Origin: Bacteroidota bacterium
GTDB taxonomy: Bacteria; Bacteroidota; Bacteroidia; J057; JAJTIE01
Direction: 5' to 3'
Assembly (NCBI GenBank): GCA_021300195.1
Contig: JAJTIE010000005.1
Coordinates: 62,001-126,000 of the forward strand
Length of the DNA stretch: 64,000 bases
Shown here: one piece after another, positions 27,866-36,444 of the stretch
Layout: every line of letters starts with the position of its first letter
How positions within the stretch are numbered: position 1 is the first letter of the stretch
Notes under the pieces: model-generated
Told to the model about the DNA's origin: nothing
The model's input: only the letters and a program-made list of their open reading frames with translations
Database searches by the model: none
Program-made: the position numbers and the translations under genes

Positions 27866-27895
27866 TTGGAAATTCTTATTTGAAAAATATATTTG
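27866..27895 (+). promoter_or_regulatory. Promoter of the first T9SS paralogue
   Basis: TTG (27866-27868) and TATATTTG (27888-27895), spaced as in the Bacteroidota consensus, in an AT-rich stretch upstream of the ATG at 27919. Predicted leader about 18-20 nt. Confidence 0.7.
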
Positions 27896-27918
27896 CTTCC
27901 AGACCAATAAAATCACCC

Positions 27919-29577
27919 ATGAAAGTAACTTTACAACAAGCCCTTTTGCTCCTCCTACTCCCGGTATGGGGTTTTTCTCAGCCCGACTATGGCGATATCA
28001 TCTGGAAGCGCCGTTTGGGCGGATCGGGTACACCCAGCTTTGAAGCTTTTGGAGACAGGCCCACAGCGCTCACCGTATCTGGGGGGTTTACCTATGTGGC
28101 TGGCTATAGCAATAGCAACGACGGGGACTTTCCAGGCAATCGGGGTGAGGTGGATGCCTGGGTTGTGAAGCTGGCCCGAGACGGAAGCGTCCTGTGGAAA
28201 TATCAGTTCGGGGGCAACGCATTCGAAACCGTGCGCGACATTACCGTAATGCCCAATGGCGATGTGGTGGTGGTAGGCGAGACCTTTAGCTCGAACCTTT
28301 TCGGCTACCGTTCTTTCACCGATGCTTTCGTACTGAGGCTAACCCCCAATGGCCAGGAGGTGTACACCAAGCTTATAAACGGCACGGGGCTTGCTGAGAC
28401 CTTGAATACGTCGGCTTTCGAGTACTTTCAGGGTGTAGACACAGTAGGAACGGAATTGGTGGCCGTAGGCAGAACGAGTAATTTCTATCTTAACTCAGTG
28501 CAAGACACCTGGGATACGCTGAGCGGTTCTCTGGATGCCTGGATCCATCGCCTGGATGCTTCGGGCAACTATCGTTGGCACAATCGGGTTTTCCGGAACG
28601 ATACCCTCAAGAATTTGTCACAGGTGGCAGGTGCAGGGGGCATATCGGCGATCATAAATCGATTCAATGATGTAGTGCACCTGAACCGGGGTGGCTATGT
28701 GGCAGTGGGCGATGCCGCTTTCTTTGGCGATAGCAACGTAGGCGATGCTTATCTGGCTCGTTTCGATGAGGCGGGAGACACGGTGTGGACCCGGCTTCTA
28801 GGTGGCGCGCAGGGGGATGATGGCCTTAGGATTGAGGAAACATCCGATGGGAACGTGATCGTGCTGATGGAGCGCCGCAAGCCTAAAGCCGGAAGCCTTC
28901 CGGAGCCCGACCTGTGGCTGGCCAAGATAAACACGACCACTGGTAGCACCATGTGGGAGCGCATAGTGGGGTCCAATTTTATAGACAGCCCACAGGACAT
29001 TATACTTGCTGCTGATACCATCGTGGCGGTTGTGGGCTGGGAAGACGTAGATCAGGTAGACTTAGCTACCGGCTACGACGGATTTGTGGACCGGTACGAT
29101 GCCCGAACAGGAGCATCCATTGGTAGCCGCAGGCTGTTTGGTACCTCTGGTAAGGATGACCGTGCCTATGCAGTGGGTTATGATGTACAGACCGATGATT
29201 ATGTGATTGCCTGCACCTCCATTGGCACCAGCAGCTTTTTCCCCGAGAATAGTGGTGGAACAGACTGGTGGATTATCCGCATGGCAGGAGACAATAGTGC
29301 CTTCCAGCAGTGGGTGAGCCGCGCCGACGGGCAGCCGGGCATCGCCCATGGCGAGGAGCTGCGGGCGTGGCCCAACCCGGCCCGTGGTAGCCTGAGCCTG
29401 AACCGCACAGACCTGGACTATGTAGAGCTATACAACCTGGCAGGCATGCGCGTGCAGCGTTGGGACGGTGCCGCCCTGCCTCAGCAGCTGGACCTCTCGG
29501 GCTTAGGTGCCGGTATGTATCTGCTGAAGGCCGAAAAGGGCAGCCAGTCCTGGAACCAAAAGATAGTGATCCAATAG
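27919..29577 (+). CDS. T9SS-targeted beta-propeller-like secreted protein (copy A)
   Basis: 552 residues. Signal peptide MKVTLQQALLLLLLPVWGFS. The body consists of repeated ~50-residue beta units of the kind GDIIWKRRLGGSG, DAWVVKLARDGSVLWKYQFG and DLWLAKINTTTGSTMWERI, reminiscent of SBBP-type beta-propeller repeats. The C-terminus is a type A sorting domain (LRAWPNPARGSLSL, ending WNQKIVIQ) that directs type IX secretion and surface anchoring. No enzyme signature is seen; adhesive or structural roles are common for such proteins. Copy B follows 158 nt downstream and is about 70% similar overall, with long near-identical DNA segments. Confidence 0.85.
   Translation: MKVTLQQALLLLLLPVWGFSQPDYGDIIWKRRLGGSGTPSFEAFGDRPTALTVSGGFTYVAGYSNSNDGDFPGNRGEVDAWVVKLARDGSVLWKYQFGGNAFETVRDITVMPNGDVVVVGETFSSNLFGYRSFTDAFVLRLTPNGQEVYTKLINGTGLAETLNTSAFEYFQGVDTVGTELVAVGRTSNFYLNSVQDTWDTLSGSLDAWIHRLDASGNYRWHNRVFRNDTLKNLSQVAGAGGISAIINRFNDVVHLNRGGYVAVGDAAFFGDSNVGDAYLARFDEAGDTVWTRLLGGAQGDDGLRIEETSDGNVIVLMERRKPKAGSLPEPDLWLAKINTTTGSTMWERIVGSNFIDSPQDIILAADTIVAVVGWEDVDQVDLATGYDGFVDRYDARTGASIGSRRLFGTSGKDDRAYAVGYDVQTDDYVIACTSIGTSSFFPENSGGTDWWIIRMAGDNSAFQQWVSRADGQPGIAHGEELRAWPNPARGSLSLNRTDLDYVELYNLAGMRVQRWDGAALPQQLDLSGLGAGMYLLKAEKGSQSWNQKIVIQ
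28671..28956 (+). repeat. Near-identical segment shared with copy B
   Basis: 286 nt that differ at about seven positions from 30467-30752 (constant offset of 1796), while flanking parts of the two genes are clearly more diverged. Confidence 0.85.
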
Positions 29578-29735
29578 AGTAATGGCTTGGGTGCGTACTG
29601 TACCCAAAGCGCAGCCCCAGATCTCGGGTTAATAGTTATCGTGGTATACTCCCACAGTAAAGTGTAATTTAGATGAGGACTATCTTGCTCTAGCAAGAAT
29701 TTGATAGATTACACCGGATTAAAAATAAAAAGTAT

Positions 29736-31370
29736 ATGGTTACGCTTCTACGTATTTTCTTCTTGTTTACACTTCTTTCTGGTACCGTGCTTGCACAAGG
29801 CTATGGTGATATTATCTGGAAAAAAAATCTTGGTGGTGCTGGTTTTGAAGAGCCCACAGATGTACTTACCTCGGGTGGCTGGACGTATGTGCTGGGTTTT
29901 AGCAACAGCAACTCGGGCGATTTTTCGGTGAACAATGGATCTTCAGATCTATGGTTGTACAAGCTGGATAGAGCCGGAAACAAGAGCTGGGCTTATAATT
30001 TTGGAGGTAGTGGCTTCGATTTGGGCCAAAAGCTGCTGCTGATGCCCGATGGGGGCATAGCTGTAGTGGGCCTTACCACCAGTACTAACCTGCCAGGCTT
30101 TCGCAGTGCAGTAGACGGGTTGTATATCCGGCTAAGCCCGCAGGGTAATGTGCTGCTGGACACCCTAATAAACGGTGTGGGGTTTGCCGAGCAATTTGTT
30201 GCAGCCTCTCGAGAGGATCTTTTTGGTGCAGATACCATTGGCAACACAGGTGTTGTAGTGGTGGGCCAGACTAACGGGACCTTTTTGTACGGCCCGCAAG
30301 ACCCAAGTGATACCCTAAGCGGATCAGTTGATGCCCTGATCATGAAGCTCACGAATGCCGCCCAATATCAGTGGCACAATCGGGTTTTTCGGAACGACAC
30401 CCTGAAGAACCTGCCGCAGGTAGCATCTCAGGGCGGTATATCGGCTATTCTTAACCGTTTCAAGGGTGTAGTGCACCTGAACCGGGGTGGCTATGTGGCA
30501 GTGGGCGATGCCGCTTTCTTTGGCGATAGCAACGTAGGCGATGCTTATCTGGTTCGTTTCAATGAGGCGGGAGACACGGTGTGGACCCGGCTTCTAGGTG
30601 GCGCGCAGGGGGATGATGGCCTTAGGATTGAGGAAACATCCGATGGGAACGTGATCGTGCTGATGGAGCGCCGCAAGCCCAAGGCCGGAAACTTTCCGGA
30701 GCCCGACCTGTGGCTGGCCAAGATAAACACGACCAGTGGTAGCACCATGTGGCAACGCATTTTGGGTACAGGCTTTGTAGAGAGTCCGCAAGACATGGTA
30801 CTTGTTGCGGATACCATTGTGGCAGTAGTGGGCTGGCAGGACGTAGATGAGGCAGGCGTGGCTACCGGTTACGACGGATTTCTGGATCGGTACGATGCCC
30901 GCACGGGCGCTACTATTGGCAGCCGCAGGCTGTTCGGGGCTTCGGGTAAGGAAGATCGCGCCTATTCGGTCAGCTACGATAACCAGACCGATGACTACAT
31001 CATTGCGTGCGGCTCCATTGGCACAAGTACCTTTTTCCCTGAGACTAAGGGCGAAACAGACTGGTGGATTATCCGCATGGCAGGAGACAACAGCGCCTTC
31101 CAGCAGTGGGTGAGCCGCGCCGATGGGCAGCCTGGCGTCGCCCAGGGCGAGGAGCTGCGGGCGTGGCCCAACCCGGCCCGTGGCAGTCTGAGTCTGAACC
31201 GCACAGACCTGGACTATGTAGAGCTGTACAACCTGGCAGGTATGCGCGTGCAGCGCTGGGAGGGTGCCGGGCATCGGCAGCTGGACCTCTCGGGCCTGGG
31301 TGCCGGTATGTACCTGCTGAAGGCTGCAAAAGGCAGCCAGTCTTGGAACCAAAAGATAGTGATCCAATAG
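29736..31370 (+). CDS. T9SS-targeted beta-propeller-like secreted protein (copy B)
   Basis: 544 residues, paralogue of the gene just upstream. Signal peptide MVTLLRIFFLFTLLSGTVLA, then QGYGDIIWKKNLGG. It has the same order of beta repeats and the same sorting domain, ending WNQKIVIQ exactly as in copy A. The N-terminal half differs freely; the C-terminal half includes 286 nt at ~97% identity and a sorting-domain segment at ~94%. That pattern fits duplication followed by gene conversion or a recent partial recombination. The gap before it (158 nt) has no exact TAnnTTTG box. Confidence 0.85.
   Translation: MVTLLRIFFLFTLLSGTVLAQGYGDIIWKKNLGGAGFEEPTDVLTSGGWTYVLGFSNSNSGDFSVNNGSSDLWLYKLDRAGNKSWAYNFGGSGFDLGQKLLLMPDGGIAVVGLTTSTNLPGFRSAVDGLYIRLSPQGNVLLDTLINGVGFAEQFVAASREDLFGADTIGNTGVVVVGQTNGTFLYGPQDPSDTLSGSVDALIMKLTNAAQYQWHNRVFRNDTLKNLPQVASQGGISAILNRFKGVVHLNRGGYVAVGDAAFFGDSNVGDAYLVRFNEAGDTVWTRLLGGAQGDDGLRIEETSDGNVIVLMERRKPKAGNFPEPDLWLAKINTTSGSTMWQRILGTGFVESPQDMVLVADTIVAVVGWQDVDEAGVATGYDGFLDRYDARTGATIGSRRLFGASGKEDRAYSVSYDNQTDDYIIACGSIGTSTFFPETKGETDWWIIRMAGDNSAFQQWVSRADGQPGVAQGEELRAWPNPARGSLSLNRTDLDYVELYNLAGMRVQRWEGAGHRQLDLSGLGAGMYLLKAAKGSQSWNQKIVIQ
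30467..30752 (+). repeat. Near-identical segment shared with copy A
   Basis: Partner of 28671-28956; see that entry for the comparison. Confidence 0.85.
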
Positions 31371-31453
31371 ATAGCCTTCCTAAAGACATGGGGCGATGGC
31401 TCCTCTGCATGAGGCCCAGGGCTTGATTCAGCCGTATTCTATTTATGGTTCCC

Positions 31454-31492
31454 AAAGCAATTATCCAGTGCACAGCACTGGATAATTGCTTT
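31454..31492. terminator. Bidirectional terminator with a perfect 18-bp stem
   Basis: AAAGCAATTATCCAGTGC (31454-31471) and its exact reverse complement (31475-31492) flank a 3-nt ACA loop. It sits between two convergent genes, 84 nt after one stop and 36 nt after the other. The A/T-rich outer ends supply short U-runs in both directions. Confidence 0.8.
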
Positions 31493-31527
31493 AAACCCAC
31501 CAGGTAACTGGGCCTTTAGGGTCTTGC

Positions 31528-33324
31528 CTACACACCTGCCTGCCGGGCCTGCCTGTATGGCTGCTCCAGCAGCTGGCGGCGGCCTGGGTCTATCTCGTAA
31601 ACATCGGGCAGAAAGTATACCTGCCCCTCCGGATCGGCCCGTGCCGTAAAGTAGTACAGGTGGATCCCAAACACCCCCGGTATCGTCCGTACATGGTTGC
31701 GCGGGCCATTCGCCCCCAGCAGGCTTTCCTTCTCTGCTGTTTGCCAGTCGGGCACCGTACTCATCAGTAGGTCTAGCACCGCCTCGGGCTGCTGCAGCCG
31801 CACACAACCACTACTCAGCGCCCGCATGGGCAGGTCGAAGGCCCATTTGTCGGGCGTATCGTGCAGGTATACCTGCCAGTTGTTCGGAAACCGAAAGAGC
31901 ATTCGGCCCAAGCTGTTGGCCGCCCCTGGCCGCTGCCGGATGGAGAGGCCGCTGGTGCCAAGGCTTAGTGCCCACAGGTTATCATAGTTCAGGTAAATAG
32001 CTTGTCCGCTGGCATCCACCAGCTCCATATCCATAGCGGCTAGAAATGCCGGATTGTACCCGGCTCGGGGCAGAATGTCTTGGTATATCAGGGCCGTGGG
32101 TACAGTCCAGTAGGGGTTGAACACTACCTCATTCAGGCGCGAAGAGATAAAAGGCGTTCGGCGCTTTTTCTTTCCCACAATGGTGCGCATCTCCAGCACC
32201 GGTTCTCCCGCCTGGTAGGCTATCAGCTTGTATTCCGGGATGTTAACCCAGAGATAGTTGGGCCCCCAGTCTGCGGGTACCCAGCGCCAGCGCTCCAGGT
32301 TTAGCCGCATCTGGGCAATACGCTCTTCCAGCGGCACATTCATGGCTTGCTGGGTAGCCTGCGTCAGCTGGCTATCGGGTGCCAGGCCATGCTGCTGCTG
32401 GAACTGTGCTACGGCCCGGGCCAGATCGGTTTCATACCATTCGGGCATGTCTTGCTTTGTGCTGGCTAGCAGTCCCTCGGCCTGCAGGCGTGCGCGCACC
32501 ATGGGCACATACACATGCGTATCTCCGGGCTGTATCTCCTTCATGGCTGGCACTTTGGGCCAGTCGCCCATTTTATCTCGCAGGGACAGGTAGCGCAGGG
32601 TAGCGCGCTTCAGGTAGCGGTAGTGAACATGGCCCGGCTCCAGGCTGGTTAGGTAGGCCTCCAGGTCGGCACCCCGGTATAGTTCATTCAGTGCCACCAT
32701 GGGATCGAGCTGCTGCCCGGCATGGCCCCCAATGCCCCAGTACGGCCGTGTGGCCGTACTGTCCAGCTTGCCGTAGTGCAGGTGCGACTGATACAGGCAG
32801 AATGCATCGGTGAGCAAAAACTCCGCACGTATGCTGGTGTACCCATCGGAACGCCTGCCCAGGCTGTCTACCAGTTTTTGCAGGGTGCTATAGTGGTAGT
32901 CTCGGGGCATCAGGCCCACAGCATCGGCCTGGCGTATGCGCTCGTATAATATTTGGCCACGCGCGTTCAGCCCCCCCGGGCCTATCCACATCAGCGGGTT
33001 GCCCGATTCGTAGTAGTCTCTCACCCGTTCTTGGGCATATAGCGGCTCCACCAGTTCGGCCTGCATGCTGCTATCGCCCAGTTCCAGGAAATACGCAAAC
33101 GACTTCTGTAGTGCGCGCTCATATTCCGCTTCTTGTATCAGCTGGCCTATCTGCAGGTGTTTGCCCTCGGGGGTGGGTATCCTTAGCCAAAGGATGCACA
33201 GGAGGATCAACCCCGACAGCACGGCCACAAATAGCAGTTGGTAGTGCCAACTCCTCCGTTTGGTCAGACCCCGCCCAAAAACTGCAGGCAGCGGTACAGA
33301 AGGTATGTTGTTCGTCGAATTCAT
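31528..33324 (-). CDS. Murein L,D-transpeptidase (YcbB-like)
   Basis: 598 residues. An N-terminal membrane anchor (~residues 28-47, LLFVAVLSGLILLCILWL) is followed by a large periplasmic region, a peptidoglycan-binding-like helical domain (~300-330, AVAQFQQQHGLAPDSQL) and the YkuD catalytic domain. The catalytic Cys507 lies in ALSSGCVRLQQP and a conserved His in YLHDTPDK. It makes 3-3 cross-links in peptidoglycan or attaches proteins to it. Convergent with the T9SS paralogue; divergent from crtW, with 113 nt between starts. Confidence 0.9.
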   Translation of the reverse strand: MNSTNNIPSVPLPAVFGRGLTKRRSWHYQLLFVAVLSGLILLCILWLRIPTPEGKHLQIGQLIQEAEYERALQKSFAYFLELGDSSMQAELVEPLYAQERVRDYYESGNPLMWIGPGGLNARGQILYERIRQADAVGLMPRDYHYSTLQKLVDSLGRRSDGYTSIRAEFLLTDAFCLYQSHLHYGKLDSTATRPYWGIGGHAGQQLDPMVALNELYRGADLEAYLTSLEPGHVHYRYLKRATLRYLSLRDKMGDWPKVPAMKEIQPGDTHVYVPMVRARLQAEGLLASTKQDMPEWYETDLARAVAQFQQQHGLAPDSQLTQATQQAMNVPLEERIAQMRLNLERWRWVPADWGPNYLWVNIPEYKLIAYQAGEPVLEMRTIVGKKKRRTPFISSRLNEVVFNPYWTVPTALIYQDILPRAGYNPAFLAAMDMELVDASGQAIYLNYDNLWALSLGTSGLSIRQRPGAANSLGRMLFRFPNNWQVYLHDTPDKWAFDLPMRALSSGCVRLQQPEAVLDLLMSTVPDWQTAEKESLLGANGPRNHVRTIPGVFGIHLYYFTARADPEGQVYFLPDVYEIDPGRRQLLEQPYRQARQAGV

Positions 33325-33392
33325 GTTTGTGGTTGTCAGTTACTTTTAACGTAATCGTCTATTCCATCGTTCTACACACTTGCCATTAGGCC

Positions 33393-33419
33393 TTGGCCAG
33401 GTCGTGTGTTGTACCTTGG
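33393..33419 (+). promoter_or_regulatory. Probable promoter of crtW
   Basis: TTG (33393-33395) and TACCTTGG (33412-33419, one mismatch from TAnnTTTG) with 19 nt between their first bases. The ATG at 33438 follows after ~18 nt. Confidence 0.5.
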
Positions 33420-33437
33420 ATATACATATACAGGGTA

Positions 33438-34136
33438 ATGGCGCACAACAAGTATGCCGGTTTCTCCTTAGCTTGCCGAATGATGGGTCTTGTTATTGCA
33501 GTTGTTATACTGTGTACGTGGGGGCTTTCAGTCGCGTTTGGTCTTTCTGTAGCGCACAATTGGGCTTCGCCCCTCAGCTGGCTGTGGGTGGCTGTGCAGA
33601 CCCACCTATATACGGGCTTGTTTATCACCGCCCACGATGCGATGCACGGAACGGTGCACCCCCGCGCTCAGGTAAATAGGCTTGTGGGCTGGCTTGCGGC
33701 CGGGCTTTTTGCTTACAACTATTATCCCTTGCTCATCCGGAAGCATCATCAGCACCACAGGTTTGTGGCCACCGCTGCCGACCCCGATTTTCATACCGGC
33801 AGCTTCCTCCGTTGGTACCTAAGCTTTTTGCGGCAGTACATCCGCTGGCCCCAGCTCCTGCTCATGGCCCTTACCTTCAATGTATTGAAGTATTTCTTTC
33901 CACTAGAGAACGTGCTGCTGTTCTGGATGCTGCCTGCGGTGCTATCTACCTTTCAGCTCTTTGTTTTTGGCACTTGGCTGCCCCATCGCGGCACCCCTGC
34001 CAATGCACATCATGCCCGCAGCCAGCGCAAGAATCACCTCTGGGCCTTTGTCAGCTGCTACTTCTTTGGCTACCACTACGAGCACCACCACCACCCGGGT
34101 ACACCCTGGTGGCGCCTGTGGGCCTACAAGGCCTGA
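33438..34136 (+). CDS. crtW: CrtW-type beta-carotene ketolase
   Basis: 232 residues from the ATG at 33438. The first 15 residues of the longer frame overlap the promoter and are rejected. Membrane-bound di-iron hydroxylase/desaturase fold with the histidine boxes HDAMH, HHQHHR and YHYEHHHHPGTPWW. The sequence TGLFITAHDAMHGTV is typical of CrtW, which adds 4-keto groups to beta-ionone rings to give echinenone, canthaxanthin or related ketocarotenoids. Close relatives in the desaturase superfamily make assignment to a hydroxylase possible. No crtB or crtY in the window. Confidence 0.82.
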   Translation: MAHNKYAGFSLACRMMGLVIAVVILCTWGLSVAFGLSVAHNWASPLSWLWVAVQTHLYTGLFITAHDAMHGTVHPRAQVNRLVGWLAAGLFAYNYYPLLIRKHHQHHRFVATAADPDFHTGSFLRWYLSFLRQYIRWPQLLLMALTFNVLKYFFPLENVLLFWMLPAVLSTFQLFVFGTWLPHRGTPANAHHARSQRKNHLWAFVSCYFFGYHYEHHHHPGTPWWRLWAYKA

Positions 34137-34165
34137 TGCGGGCAGCGACCAGGATGGTGCCGTGC

Positions 34166-35575
34166 CTAAAAGTTTGCGTTATCCGGCGTGCGCGGAAAGG
34201 GGATCACGTCTCGGATGTTGCTCATCCCCGTTATAAACATCATGAGTCGCTCCAGCCCTAGCCCAAAGCCGGCGTGCGGCACTGTGCCAAAGCGGCGGGT
34301 ATCCAGGTACCACCAGTAGTTTTCTTCGGGCAGGCCCATCTCCTGGATGCGCTGCTGTAGCACTTCCAGGCGCTCTTCGCGCTGGCTACCGCCTATTATC
34401 TCGCCAATACCCGGGAACAGAATGTCCATGGCAGCTACTGTGTTGTTATCCTCATTCAGGCGCATATAGAAGGCCTTGATGCCTTTGGGATAGGCCGACA
34501 CGATGACCGGACGCCCAAAGTGCTCCTCCACCAGGTAGCGTTCATGTTCGCTTTGCAGGTCGCTACCCCAGCGTACGGCGTACTCGAAGCTGCGCCCCGA
34601 CTCTTCCAGTATCTGGATGGCCTCGGTATAGCTGATGCGGATAAAGTCTTGCTCCAGCACGGCCTGCAGCTTGGCTGTTAGTCCAGGCTCATACTGCCCT
34701 TCCAGAAAGCCCAGGTCGTCTGCCCGATGGGTGAGTACAAACTGGATGCAGTATTTCAGGAAGTCCTCGGCCAGCTGCTGGTTGGCCGCCAGGTCATAGA
34801 ACGCCATCTCTGGCTCTATCATCCAGAACTCGGCCAGGTGCCGGGTGGTATTGCTATTTTCGGCCCGAAAGGTAGGGCCAAAGGTATATACCTCGCCCAG
34901 GCCCAGGGCTCCCAGCTCAGCATTCAGCTGGCCGCTTACCGTTAGCCGTGCGTGTGTGCCAAAAAAATCCTGTGCAAAATCTACTCCGCCGGTCTCGGCC
35001 AGCGGTGCAGCCCCTGGCGGCAGGGTAGTAACGGTGAACATCTCGCCTGCGCCCTCGGTGTCGCTGGCGGTAATAATGGGGGTATGCAGGTACACAAAGC
35101 CTCGCTCGTGGAAAAACTGATGGATGGCGAAGCTGACGGCATGGCGTAGGCGAAACACTGCCCCAAACGTATTGGTACGACTACGCAGGTGGCCAATCTC
35201 GCGAAGGAACTCCAGGCTGTGCGCCTTCTTTTGCAGCGGGTAGGTCTCTTGGTCTGCCACGCCCAGCACCTGTATCTGGCGCACCTGTAGCTCCACGGCC
35301 TGTTCCTTGCCCTGGCTCTGCACTAGCACCCCCTCCATGCGCACAGATGCACCTGTGGCTACGTCTTTCAGCACTACTTCGGGGAAGAGCCCATTGTCTA
35401 TCACCACCTGCAGGTTGCCCAGGCAGCTGCCATCATTCAGCTCGCAAAAGCTGAATTTCTTGCCTGCCCGGCGCGTCTTTACCCAGCCACAGGCCACTAC
35501 CTCTCGGTCAAACTCGGTGGTGGCCAGTAGGTCTTTGATCCTGGTTCGTAGGGTGCGCGTGGTAAGCATATGCAT
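34166..35575 (-). CDS. asnS: Asparagine-tRNA ligase
   Basis: 469 residues, normal for AsnRS. N-terminal OB-fold anticodon-binding domain (~residues 20-115), then a class II catalytic core with motif 1 ([18 protein letters not shown]), motif 2 ([15 protein letters not shown]) and motif 3 ([12 protein letters not shown]). The absence of AspRS features and the presence of [13 protein letters not shown] fit AsnRS. Two in-frame ATGs, at 35575 and 35569, are both reasonable. Convergent with crtW, 29 nt apart. Confidence 0.95.
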   Translation of the reverse strand: MHMLTTRTLRTRIKDLLATTEFDREVVACGWVKTRRAGKKFSFCELNDGSCLGNLQVVIDNGLFPEVVLKDVATGASVRMEGVLVQSQGKEQAVELQVRQIQVLGVADQETYPLQKKAHSLEFLREIGHLRSRTNTFGAVFRLRHAVSFAIHQFFHERGFVYLHTPIITASDTEGAGEMFTVTTLPPGAAPLAETGGVDFAQDFFGTHARLTVSGQLNAELGALGLGEVYTFGPTFRAENSNTTRHLAEFWMIEPEMAFYDLAANQQLAEDFLKYCIQFVLTHRADDLGFLEGQYEPGLTAKLQAVLEQDFIRISYTEAIQILEESGRSFEYAVRWGSDLQSEHERYLVEEHFGRPVIVSAYPKGIKAFYMRLNEDNNTVAAMDILFPGIGEIIGGSQREERLEVLQQRIQEMGLPEENYWWYLDTRRFGTVPHAGFGLGLERLMMFITGMSNIRDVIPFPRTPDNANF

Positions 35576-35604
35576 AGTGCGATGATAAGATAAAAATGCG
35601 GCTA

Positions 35605-35612
35605 CAAAAATA
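35605..35612 (-). promoter_or_regulatory. Bacteroidota -7 box (TATTTTTG) of asnS
   Basis: Exact TAnnTTTG on the minus strand, about 30 nt before the asnS ATG. A -33 element is not clear. Confidence 0.5.
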
Positions 35613-35623
35613 GCGTTACAGGC

Positions 35624-35652
35624 CCCGAAAAGCTAGGCTTTTTCGGGTTTTT
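35624..35652. terminator. Terminator-like hairpin after the lipoprotein gene
   Basis: CCCGAAAAGC and GCTTTTTCGGG pair with one bulged T around a TAG loop. The T-run follows on the plus strand, whereas the gene ending nearby (35677) is on the minus strand, so its direction of action is uncertain. Confidence 0.4.
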
Positions 35653-35676
35653 CCGCCAGCTATCGGCCAGAAGCTG

Positions 35677-36420
35677 CTACTGAATGCGCACAGGAATTTC
35701 CACCCTGCGCTCGTTTAGTTCACGGTCAAAGGCTAGGAAGGTGAGGCGGTAGATGCCCCCGGGGGCCGTTCCGGGTACGTTCAGGTTTCGGCTGAAGGTG
35801 TAGGTGCTGCCAGAAAGGGTCTCATTCAGCAGTTCGATGGAGGGGGTTCCGGTCGCGCCGATCAGCAGCACCTGCAGGAAGGCGAGGGTGCCCTTGCCAT
35901 CGTCCACGGTACCCGCCACTGGGATCGTTCCGCCTGGAGGGCTAGCCAGGGTGTCCGTCAGGCTGCCAGGTGTGGTAAGGCTAAGGCTAGGGGCATTCAG
36001 GTCTGCATCGTTCTCTATGCGTAGCAGCAGGGTGGCGGTGGCTACCTTGCCATCTGTGTCGGTTACCCGTACCTCCAGGCTGTAGTTGCCCGCCACGGCA
36101 TTGCTGGGTATTACCAGGTCGGCCGTATCTCGCGCCTGGGTGCCACTCAGGGGTAGGGTGGCACTGCCGTTCCAGCCGACAAAGCCCTCCGGCAGAGCCT
36201 GGTATCCCCAGCTCTGCAGTCCTTGCCCATCGCTCGCCTCTACCACCAGCCTTAGGGTTTGTTCTGCAGCCAGGGTCTTACGTTCTGTCGGGTTGCTCGG
36301 CGCGATCAGGCTGAGGCTGGGGCCCCCTTCCGCAGGGTCGTTGTCGTCGCTCCGGTTGCAGGCCGGCATACTCAGCCCGGTGCACAGGCACAGCAGGTAG
36401 ATGAGCAAGTTTTTTTTCAT
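35677..36420 (-). CDS. Lipoprotein with two Ig-like domains, probably surface-exposed
   Basis: 247 residues. Lipoprotein signal MKKNLLIYLLCLCTGLSMPAC, followed by the acidic NRSDDNDP, which resembles the export signal reported to place Bacteroidota lipoproteins on the cell surface. Two beta-sandwich regions follow (SLSLIAPSNPTERKTLAA and the second starting SLSLTTPGSLTD), related to each other at the start and similar in outline to DUF4625-type domains. No catalytic residues are apparent. Upstream is the carotenoid oxidoreductase gene on the same strand, 24 nt away. Confidence 0.75.
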   Translation of the reverse strand: MKKNLLIYLLCLCTGLSMPACNRSDDNDPAEGGPSLSLIAPSNPTERKTLAAEQTLRLVVEASDGQGLQSWGYQALPEGFVGWNGSATLPLSGTQARDTADLVIPSNAVAGNYSLEVRVTDTDGKVATATLLLRIENDADLNAPSLSLTTPGSLTDTLASPPGGTIPVAGTVDDGKGTLAFLQVLLIGATGTPSIELLNETLSGSTYTFSRNLNVPGTAPGGIYRLTFLAFDRELNERRVEIPVRIQ

Positions 36421-36444
36421 ACACTCGAAAATACCACTTTTGTC

